This document shows positions 55,437 to 64,000 of a stretch of 64,000 nucleotides of DNA, one piece after another (the first letter of the stretch is position 1; every line of letters begins with the position of its first letter). The stretch is from Niveomyces insectorum RCEF 264 (taxonomy: Eukaryota > Ascomycota > Sordariomycetes > Hypocreales > Cordycipitaceae): NCBI GenBank assembly GCA_001636815.1, contig AZHD01000017.1, forward strand, positions 31,944-95,943. The letters are read 5' to 3'. The notes under the pieces are model-generated. The model worked only from the letters and a program-made list of their open reading frames with translations. It was not told the DNA's origin and did not search any database. Both the position numbers and the translations under genes were made by a program.

Positions 55437-56612
55437 CTTGCAACCGCGAGTAGGCCCACATGTCTCGTTGTTCAACTTATCGAAACCCTTGCTGTCTTGG
55501 CGGGCGGGTGGACGAACTCGGCGTTCGGCGTAGGAAAAAGCGAGAAGAGGGGAGAACGAAGAGGATGAGATGGGGCAGAACAAGACGACGATGGAGTCGG
55601 CGGAAAGAATCCCAGACCAAAAGGCACCACAGATGACGACCACGATGCACGCTGAAATCCGTACAAGGCTGCTGTCCCCAGTCAGCTGGTCGCTTGGTTG
55701 AACCAACCAGCGAGCTGCAGTGCGATGGGAAGAAAAAGACGGCGGAGGAGACGGTTACAAAGGAAAGAGGGAGGGGGGAAAGAGCAAAGAGAAAATTCAG
55801 ATCCCTGTATTTCGAAGCGGGGCTGTGACAATGCGGGGGGGGGGCCCAAAATTTGGCTGGCGGAAAGAGCTATCTTGGGAAGGAAAGATACATACATACG
55901 TATTAAAGATAGCCACGGGCTACCACGAAAAGAGTAAATGTAGGCGGTTGTCCTTGCCTTTTGTCAGCATAAATGCTCTCATCTAGACGTCGTAAGAAGA
56001 ATCATAAGACACGCGAAGAAAAGAAGACATCAATTAACAATTTGCAGCGGGAAACCATTGGCAGAATTAACATGCAATGATTATCCAGCGTGACATGATG
56101 AGAAAAAACACGAAAAGCAATGGGACCGAAAGAGAAAGTAGCAACAGCTATCAGCGAGAATTACCAAACTTCCTATAGCGCTAGATCGACTTTTTATCTT
56201 TCGCGCATTTAAAGTATATTTACACCAAAGGCTAGACCTTTTGGCGCCAGACGCATGCTAAGGCTAGCAGGAAGCAAAAGCCCATAGCAGCTTCCGTAGC
56301 CAAGTGTTAATACATACTACAGGAGTCATTCGGGCTATCAGTCCCGATAGACTAAGCTACCGTAATACCTGCCAGACGTGCATCGTACTAGCATGATCAG
56401 ACGGATTCTGTGCGGTTTAACAACTAAACGCCGTTTGGTAACCGTACATCGTTCACTTACAACTACAGCTAGTAGGAATGATTCATTTTTAATTGATTCT
56501 TGAACATGCAAATGCCCACCTATACAAACGCCAATTTTCGCCATTTTAAATACATAAACTTGTCTGGACAGGGAAACCTACCCCCTCAAATGCTTCCTCA
56601 ACCGCTATATCA
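55437..56612. other. intergenic, no gene seen
   Basis: 1.2 kb upstream of the Zn2Cys6 gene and downstream of yos9. A purine-rich stretch at 55720-55800 and short frames, with nothing recognisable. Confidence 0.4.
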
Positions 56613-57820
56613 TCATAGCTCGTCCTTCAACCGTTCTTCGCTTCCTTCGCGACTATCATCGCTTTTGCTTCTGTCGCGTCCTTGACCGCCAATGTTGTCG
56701 CTGTTTTCAGGGGGGTCGCCGTCGTTGGTCGCGCCAGATCCTCCTGGGTTCTTTGTGCTCGTGCTACCTTCATTGTTCCCCGAGCCGTCATCGCCGCCAT
56801 AGCTTTCGGTATTGCGGGAGGTACCTCCGTTGCCGGCAACATTGCCGTCCGCAATTTTTCCAACTTTCTCCGGCGCACCTGTCTCCTCCTCTTGAGTTTG
56901 CTCAGGTTTTGTGCTGCCGTCTTCTTCGTCTGTTTCCAACATGGCCCGAATTTCGAGATGCGGCTCACCCGGGATTTCCACCGCTTCCAGCCGCCATGCC
57001 TTCCCATTTGCAATTTTGTGCAGCTTATTACACAAATCTTCGATGACTTCGGGGTTCAGATTCAACTTCAGCAACTCTTCGTCCGATAAAACCTCAACTT
57101 TGCCGCCATCTTCTTGTGACTTCGTGGCCCTAGCGATCACTTCCACCACCCGATCGTCTGCTTGCCGGGCTCCATTGTTGGCGAAGCCCCGTGGTGGCTC
57201 CAGTTTCAAAGGTGGCTGACCGTCTTCTCCTCCACCGAGTGCCTTCCGGGCACCGACAGCCACCCCGCCCACCACCAAGCCGTCGTATCCACCTTGGCTG
57301 AAATCCGGTCCTGTGCCGGAAACGTATTGTTGCTGTGTCTGCTGCTGCTGCTGCTGCTTGTGCACCTTCGCGGAGGAACCCCGCATGGCTGTGTGCGCTT
57401 CAATTGTTTTCTGCTGGTGCCACCTAACCGCTTCCTCTTCGGAACTGACAATGAGACGGCAGCTGATGGGGTGCGCACGTGTTGGCTTGGGCGGCATGAA
57501 AGCTACTTCTTCGCAGAGCCGTGGCGTGCGAACCTCCATGAGATACGCACACGTTGTAACCTCTTTGATCCAATTGATCCGGTCGCCGGTGCCGCCGGGA
57601 TTGCAGTGGTACTGTATTTCGATTGTACGCTCGCGGCCTGTTAGGTCACAAACTGTGCCTGATCCCAAACGCTGTACCATGTACCGCTGGTCGCCTTTAA
57701 CCTGAAGTTCGCTGTTGTGCGGGTCTTTTTTTTCACTGGTTGCGCTGCCACCGGATGATTTTTGGACATCAAGGTTTCTTTTTTGTTGTTGTTGTTGTTT
57801 TTGTTGTTGTTGCTGCTGCT

Positions 57821-57882
<62 letters not shown>

Positions 57883-58662
57883 TGTTGTTGTTGTTTTTTG
57901 GTTGCTGCTGCTGCTGCCCCATCCTTGCCTTGCATTCGTCCTAGGACATAATCTTGGCTATGGGGATCCTTGACGGGTTTTCCTGTTTTTGTAGTCAAAG
58001 CATGGAATTGCACCACTTCCTTGCCATAACAAAAACTGTAACTCCACCACCCCGACACGTAGTACATGCACTCGCCCTCCATGGTGCTGATAAGCTCCGT
58101 ACCACGAGACGATGCGCGGCTTAGTTCGCGAGCTTCTTCAGCCCTGGCAATGTCCGTCGCCGTCTGGTTTGGAGCCGGCGGCGGCGCCAGCACAGGCACA
58201 GAGCAAAGATAGCGCGATGGAGGAACGTTCATTATCTCGAAAGTTTCCGACACCTGTGCGCTTCCGTCCCTATGATCTGCGGTCTCGTATGTTTTCCCGC
58301 CAGGAAAAGACGGTCCTGGTGACGGTTTTGCATCTTCAGCGGCAACCGATTGGCGAGACGGGCGGGTTAGGTCGGTCTGCGAGGAATGGGACTCGGCACG
58401 ATACGCAGTAGCTGCTGCTTGCTTAGAGCCGTCGACAAGTACTTGCGCATCCCTCTCGAGAATGTACGATTCCGAGAAGACGATTTCAAACTACCAATAA
58501 AGCAAACTTGTTAGCTGTCGTCCACGCCTTCAATTCCATGACGGGTAGACACACCTGAGGATAGGCGAGGATGTCCTCGTGAATGCTAAAGCTGGGCTGC
58601 TTCGCTCCGCAGAGCTGAAGATACGCCAATAATGCAAACTTAATACGTCGCATGGTCGCCAT
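56613..58662 (-). CDS. yos9: ERAD lectin Yos9/OS-9 with polyglutamine insert
   Basis: Exons 58662-58555 and 58490-56613 (64-nt intron: GTGTGT donor, AGCTAAC branch, GGTAG acceptor) give 661 aa. The start MATMRRIKFALLAYLQLCGA is a signal peptide. FSIHEDILAYPQFEIVFSES follows, as in OS-9. The mannose-6-phosphate-receptor-homology (MRH) domain includes CMYYVSGWWSYSFCYG, VVQFH and, after an insert, CDLTGRERTIEIQYHCNPGG and VRTPRLCEEV. The C terminus is KDEL, an ER retrieval signal. Yos9 reads trimmed N-glycans on misfolded glycoproteins and passes them to the Hrd1 ubiquitin ligase. A run of about 31 Gln, then Lys and 5 Gln, lies inside the MRH domain (about residues 235-275); a shorter Gln run follows. 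Confidence 0.92.
57784..57896. repeat. CAG/CAA higher-order trinucleotide repeat
   Basis: On the plus strand, blocks alternate as TTG x4, CTG x5, TTG x5, CTG x5, TTG x5, CTG x4, TTG x3. This amounts to nearly three copies of a 30-base unit (CTG5-TTG5), so the array probably grew by duplication of blocks as well as by single-triplet slippage. It encodes the polyglutamine of Yos9 on the other strand. Confidence 0.9.
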
Positions 58663-60441
58663 AGTCGTAACATGCTAGCTACGCCGACAAAAGGACGATT
58701 GGCGTTCAAAGGCGAACGCACCAGTTGGCAATATCGGTTGATGACACCCTGGACATTGCGGAACCCGTGTGTGATAATGACTAATCATTCATACCATTAG
58801 TTGTACATCAGCAGAAGTGTTGGCGACGCTATAAGTGATTAGTCATCAATACGCCCCTGAACTACAGACATTGTCAGATTACAGCACTGAATTGTCAGGA
58901 ATATTTTTAATAAGTCGAATGGAAAAGTGCATATGACTTCCGTCTTGGTAAATCCATTTTTGAAAGCAGATAGCCAGTTTTATTGTTGTTACTTCCTTTT
59001 ACAGGCCATTTAGTATAATGAGGATTCGTACGAGATACCCAAGATAGTTTCAACGCATTGATTATATACGTTCTCGCCTCATTTTGACACCTCCACAGCC
59101 ATTTCGGGTCTTGTTGGTTGTGCCGTATATTTTCTACTGTTCTGTTTCCTTTTCAACGGCATGGTTTAATACTTCGAGCCACTAGCTACAATGTGATTGT
59201 CGTGCTTGTAAAGGGTCCAGAAGACCGCCGGGACAGCTACCACACCAGTTATTACTGATATGAAACTGGCCGGTTCTAGTTACAAGTAGCGAAATTGGTG
59301 AAAATTTAGATATGTTCAGCTGCTTTTTTATTTCTTCGCCTTTGAGATACAATTGTGCATCTCATTATACATATAACGACGTGCCCTACTCTTTTTTTTG
59401 AAACCCCTGTTATAAGCAGAGGAATATGTGAAGATGCCAACAGACGTGGATCCAGCCAACTTTGATGCTAGAGCCTCCCAATAATTGTGAAGTTACGGCA
59501 TTTCTGTTAAATTATTATCAATAGAGGGTCTGATTCATTAAAAGTAATTCCCTAAAAATAGTCGCCAAATCCCTGGTCTCAAAGCCCTTCTCACTTCCGT
59601 GCAATGGCGTCGTTCTTGTTCACCTTTCTCCATCAGAATTTTTAACAACATTGAGCTGTTAGAAAACGTTTGTTCGAATCAAAGTCTGACATACAGCGTA
59701 GGAGTTCTAAATGCTTACTCTAGATACTCATTCTAAATAGTTTTCTACCTAAAAATAAATAGAACTTGAGCTTGAACACATGAATAGAAATAAGAGAAGA
59801 AGAAAGAGGCCGTGTTCCTTCGGCAATTCTGAGGTCTTAGACCACATTCCGCCACTTTCACATATAAAGAAATTGTTATACATACGTCAAAAGACGGTCA
59901 AATCGGAGGTCTAGGCAGACACGGCCTGCCCGGATCTCCAACCGGCTCTGGCGCATTTGATATATAGCCACCCCTTTCGTGCTTTACGTATGCATTAGTA
60001 TGTTATTGGTACATGAAATCTGTGTGGTTCAAAGCTAGAATGCAGAATACATAGCAGAGCCTCAATATAACGGAAGCCACCTTCTGACTATTTTGTCGTT
60101 AGCTGTACGGAATGCTTTCATGCGTCTCATCTCCTCGTTTCGCTCTTCTCTTCTTTTCGCTAGCAAGTAAATGATATTTCTTTTAGCTAAGATATCTCAC
60201 GTATTAAACCACTTTTTATGTTGGAGCGAAATATATATAAAGACTTTCACAAAGCCCCTTCCTAATCTATAGAAAAGAATGATGCCTCTCTTTCACACTC
60301 TCATCAAAACTCTCTTCTATCGATAGCCGCCCCCCCCCACCAAAAAAACGACAAAAAGGAGAGAGAGAGAGAACAAAACTCGACCAGAATAACGAGAGCA
60401 GCGTTTCAACTATAAAATCTACTTTTTATTGAAAAAAAATC
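58663..60441. other. gene-poor region and promoter of the Cys-rich gene
   Basis: 1.8 kb of moderately AT-rich DNA with no coding motif. Near 60230-60242 a TATATATAAAG box precedes a pyrimidine-rich stretch and the small gene at 60442. Confidence 0.4.
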
Positions 60442-60753
60442 ATGGATAACGTGTGGCGAAATATTTGCGGCTCCCACTCTTCATTCAAGAAAATTCTACC
60501 TCTCGGTCTTGGTCGGAACAACGAAAACGACGAAGTTTGGTATTGTGTAAGTTATTCGAAAAGGAGGATACAAAATATGGCTATTACAATCAATACCTGA
60601 GTGATCGAGGCTGATGATATAACGACTAAGTGCAACTGTGGTCACGGCCCTATGTCCTGTTCAAACAACGAATCTTGCCCGATTTGTGACCATCGCAAGT
60701 GCTCAAACTGTACTATTGAGAATTCTGATGGCTTGGATATCAGCGAAGCATAA
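60442..60753 (+). CDS. 75-aa cysteine-rich small protein
   Basis: Exons 60442-60546 and 60631-60753 with an 84-nt intron (GTAAGT donor, GACTAAG acceptor) encode 75 aa. Neither exon alone makes a noticeable ORF. The join gives VWYCCNCGHGPMSC, then NNESCPICDHRKCSNC, a compact set of paired cysteines (with one or two His) typical of small zinc-binding proteins common in Pezizomycotina and usually unnamed. The preceding 33 residues contain GSHSSFKKILPLGLG and are not conserved in any way I recognise. A TATA box lies about 200 bases upstream. Function unknown; structural zinc binding is inferred from the cysteine spacing. Confidence 0.72.
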
Positions 60754-63021
60754 GCAATGCCAAATTCTTAGAAAATGGCTACTTTAGGAATCAAGTGGCA
60801 GTGTGCGAGAAGAAAAATGCATTTTGTAAACTGCTGGACGAGCATTGTTTCTAGCGATATGGTTATGTCGCGTTTATGATTTTCATATCTTCACTTTCAA
60901 AGTAGCCACTTGTCCGAGTTGTACAATATTTTCACGGGATAATACAGTTCAGAGAAAAAATGACGCTAATGTTCTTCAATTTCTCTTTCAATCCAATAAA
61001 AAAAGCTGAAGTAACGGAATGGGCTTTTGTCATTTCTGTGATAAAAGCTCGTAAACGTCTCCATTTACTGGGCAACAGCCTATGCGAATATTAGGCACAA
61101 ATTGGACTTGGATGAACCATTACGGAGTACAATTAAGTTACGTGAAAAAAAAGGAGAAGCACGAGGTCTGATGACTGCGTTCCGCCAACAGCGTGATGTG
61201 ATAACAAGAAGACTATGCAGATTACAACCTTGAGGCTCTGCTCGCTTTTTTTTCAGCTTGACCGGGCGTACCAGCAAGCGGCAGTTTACCTTGGTTGGTA
61301 GATAAAGAACAATACGTACATCCCCCACGCCAATTGAAGAATACTTCTCGTAAGTGATTCGGGAGCCACTAAATGCCACTTGCGGTGCCGACGATGTGAC
61401 TAACCCAGGCAGCAGCGTCATAATACTCCGCATTCATGCAGTCTCTTTATTGAGCCTCAACCCAAAAAGATCGCTTCTACGAGTAAGAGGCACCATGTCC
61501 GTGGCAGACGGCCCACATCGCGTCATAACTGGACAAGGGGTTATGACATACACGCGCTGGTGAAATCGAGCTCAGAAGTCCCGACGTTCTTGCGAGTTTT
61601 GATTTCCTTCGCTTGACGATGATTGCTCATCGGCACGTCGAGCAAAAATAGAGAACACACAAAGCGACCGAGGTAATTCATTTGTTACGATATAATCTCG
61701 GTATTTTGACTTGCTAACAGATGCAAAACCCGTGCATGGGAGGTGCAGAGTTTCCTAACAATATTTTCAGCCCTATGGACCCTTTGCTAAAACTGATAAA
61801 TTCCCACACTAATGCTTAGAACCAACGTGGTTGTAAGTTATAACCGAAATACAGCGCTAAAGCTTGAGATTATTGACCGCAAATCTCGGCTTTATTCTTC
61901 AGATGTGGCAAGGAGATTGTGCCTTTCCTTGGCTTTCTTTTCAGTTATTCTTTTGTCCTCGCTTTTCCTTTGTTTTAGTGTTTCTGTCTACCCAATCAAT
62001 TTATTTCTGAAAAAAAAAGCTTGTTGTTTCTAAGCTCTTTCTATAAAACTCAAAACATTTATTATTTTACTTGAACATACTTAACAGTGTGTGAGGCGTC
62101 GGGATGGTTATAATCACTAGTCGGTCTTTTGATCTGATCGATTCAGGGGTTGGGGCCGATTTAACCACCTTTAAGCCTCTTTTTCGACGATTCCGGTTTC
62201 GGCATCTCTTAAATCAACAAAATAAGCAATAAAGTGTCTGCGTTCTTTAAAGCAGACCCGAAGCGAGAACCAACAATCACGTATGTGTTCACGTGGAAGG
62301 AATGAGCAAACATTCTGGCGAATGTTTTGTGGTTGTAAAAAAGCCCCCAATATTACAATTTGAGAAATTACCGTCAGCCGAAGTAAAGACTTGTGTTGTA
62401 TAGCTTGGCAGGTTCTCGAAGAACATAGAACGCTCCTGGACTAGAGGAAGTTTTTGGCAGTACCACGCAGAGCATAACTCATTTACTGCTAACGGCAAAA
62501 TTAAACTTGCCGTGTCGCGTGCTTTATTTACCGGGCTGTTGCTCTAACCAGTTGTTTCTCTCGTATCATAGGCGGATCGTCAGCCATCTAGGTTGTGTTG
62601 GTGTATTAATTAGCTGTTCAAATCTTGTTCCTGGCCGGGTAAATGGCAAAGATTGAAGGATCCCGTCAGGCAACCAGGTTGGGTAGACAATCTTCTCAGG
62701 GGCAGAATAAAAAGAGACGAGGATCTCGAAGATCCGCGGTTGTTGTTTACTCGTGCTGCCCTTCTTTCTTTGTTGCTTTTTTTTCTTGTTCTTTTTTTTC
62801 GGGGTCAGATTAGACGACGAGCGCACACCAAGCTCATTCCACTCCTTTATTTCACATACGCTCCTTTCAATTTTCACTCATTTTTAGTTCATCGTCACTC
62901 ACTCAAAAACGTATATGCTTTAACAAACAATATTTACAGGTCTTTTAGTCCAATTTACCTACGCAGAAGCAGCTAGCACGACGTGCCTTCTCTGGATGCA
63001 CAAAAAGGTCAACTCAAAACT
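60754..63021. other. gene-poor region, no gene seen
   Basis: 2.3 kb. The minus-strand frame 61080-61433 (117 codons) has protein-like composition but no recognisable family. A TACGGAGTA element is at 61121-61129. The last 250 bases are the promoter and leader of the gene at 63022, with T-rich tracts. Confidence 0.4.
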
Positions 63022-64000
63022 ATGAGAGAAGAAAAAACTTTCGGGGTGCGTCTATCGCCTCCGGTGAATGGCTCGCTTGAATGGGATAAACCCGCGCGAA
63101 AGGAGCAGCAACAAGTACCGGCAGCTCCGCTGGCACGGTTAACGCAGATCATGACATCCGTCAAGCAGAGCGTAAACAACCGCCTCCCAAAATATACGTC
63201 TGGCGCAGCGGTCACCAGCAGAACATATGCTGGGGCAACAAAACCGTCGGTTGTGTGCTTGACGGGCGATGCACGCAGAAGCGGCGACGACGGTGAAAAG
63301 AAGAAGGCTGCTACGATCCGCACGTTTGCGCTTGACACCAATTCCCTGAACAGGGCGTCGTCGGTGGAGTCTGCTGCACAAGGTAGCGGCGATGGCTATG
63401 GAAGCGACCGGGAGATGCTTGGTGATGAACCCGCGTTGCATCGGACTTGCTTGGGCCGCCGTCGCCGCTTCGTCCTTCTAGCAACCGCACTCGTTCTTTT
63501 GACGCTCTGCTTGGGCCTGGGCTTAGGGCTGGGGTTGGGCCTACGCACGGCGCGCTCGCAGTCGCTGATTGTGTCTGAGATCAATCCGTCGGCAGTGCCA
63601 GTGTCTCGAACCGCTTTGCTACCTCGTCCATCATCTATCTCGACTAAACCATCCTGGTCGGCAAACTCCACACTGCTGCCTACAATCTCGGCAACTAATG
63701 CCGTGTCCCCACAGACGACCCCGGCAATTTCGTTCCCGTCTACCTTGCAGCTTCCCTCTAGCACGTTAGAACCGCCTTCAACACATGGACTTTCCGCGTC
63801 CCCCGTGCCTTCGTCGCCGGCTCCGGACCCCATACCATCATCTCAGCCGGTTACACCTTCGCGGCCGCCTCCATCTCCACCTCCTTCCCCATCTCCCTCT
63901 TCGCCGCCGCCGGCACCACCTCCTCCATCGCCGTTACCTCCGCCTCCGCCTCCACCTCCGCCTCCGCCTTCACCTCCCCCGCCGCCACCATCTTCCCTAT
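63022..64000 (+). CDS. Type II membrane protein with proline-rich stalk (partial, runs off the window)
   Basis: From ATG 63022 the frame is open for 326 codons to the right edge with no stop. The first 145 residues are cytosolic and charged. A basic stop-transfer stretch (GRRRRF) precedes a single helix, VLLATALVLLTLCLGLGLGL (about residues 148-172). After it comes a Ser/Thr/Pro-rich stalk turning into a Pro run (codons alternating CCT/CCG with Ser). The catalytic domain, if any, lies outside. A similar arrangement is seen in some ascomycete membrane-anchored multicopper oxidases, but that is a guess. Confidence 0.75.
   Translation, partial: MREEKTFGVRLSPPVNGSLEWDKPARKEQQQVPAAPLARLTQIMTSVKQSVNNRLPKYTSGAAVTSRTYAGATKPSVVCLTGDARRSGDDGEKKKAATIRTFALDTNSLNRASSVESAAQGSGDGYGSDREMLGDEPALHRTCLGRRRRFVLLATALVLLTLCLGLGLGLGLGLRTARSQSLIVSEINPSAVPVSRTALLPRPSSISTKPSWSANSTLLPTISATNAVSPQTTPAISFPSTLQLPSSTLEPPSTHGLSASPVPSSPAPDPIPSSQPVTPSRPPPSPPPSPSPSSPPPAPPPPSPLPPPPPPPPPPPSPPPPPPSSL

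Noticed and set aside
57715..57973. plus-strand poly-Cys, poly-Val and poly-Leu frames
   Set aside because: They are simply other frames of the CAG/CAA repeat that encodes polyglutamine in Yos9.
59660..59700. tRNA-like GTTCGAATC box
   Set aside because: The core matches a T-loop, but the flanking stem pairs poorly and there is no acceptor or anticodon stem around it.
1..64000. CRISPR arrays, prokaryotic operons, insertion sequences
   Set aside because: Introns, spacing and gene families are fungal. I saw no regularly spaced direct repeats and no bacterial-type transposase.

Overview
This window looks like nuclear DNA of a filamentous ascomycete (Pezizomycotina, probably a Sordariomycete). 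The evidence is short GT-AG introns of about 54-170 nt with CTRAC-like branch sites, fused alpha/beta tryptophan synthase, a siderophore acyltransferase of the SidL/SidF type, an uncoupled fungal-type mitochondrial calcium uniporter (WDLVEP), the fungal cell-fusion protein Prm1, and AT-rich islands of the kind left by repeat-induced point mutation (RIP). I cannot fix the genus from sequence alone. Most genes needed splicing by eye. I chose exon joins that restore family motifs and keep the reading frame, and coordinates are given in each entry.

Layout. 0-2.5 kb: Vps4-associated protein (Vfa1), a possible 59-aa gene, and the YVH1 phosphatase. 3.3-5.3 kb: a C2H2 zinc-finger regulator. 5.3-6.9 kb: long leader and an AT-rich island. 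6.9-12.8 kb: mitochondrial calcium uniporter, SidL-like acyltransferase, NmrA-like protein. 13.7-17.4 kb: histone chaperone Rtt106 and argininosuccinate lyase. 20-25.2 kb: Prm1, mitochondrial ribosomal protein bL28m (MRPL24) and a divergent conserved coiled-coil protein. 25.6-30.2 kb: mitochondrial aspartate aminotransferase and a YtcJ-like amidohydrolase. 30.7-37.9 kb: a decayed accessory stretch holding relics of an arylsulfotransferase, an MFS transporter and an F-box-like gene, all on the minus strand. 38.7-45 kb: bifunctional tryptophan synthase, a possible small gene, a PPxY membrane protein and a polytopic membrane protein. 45.8-58.7 kb: a centrosomin-motif protein, a Zn2Cys6 transcription factor and the ERAD lectin Yos9 with a large polyglutamine insert. 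58.7-64 kb: gene-poor, with one 75-aa cysteine-rich gene and, running off the right edge, a type II membrane protein with a proline-rich stalk.

The genes are mostly unrelated housekeeping genes and do not form an obvious biosynthetic cluster. Three encode nitrogen/amino-acid enzymes (argininosuccinate lyase, aspartate aminotransferase, tryptophan synthase). The tryptophan gene has a perfect Gcn4/CPC1 site (TGACTCA) upstream. The most unusual feature is the 5' end of the aspartate aminotransferase gene, where the conserved protein is restored only by a 3-nt exon followed by a 10-nt exon.
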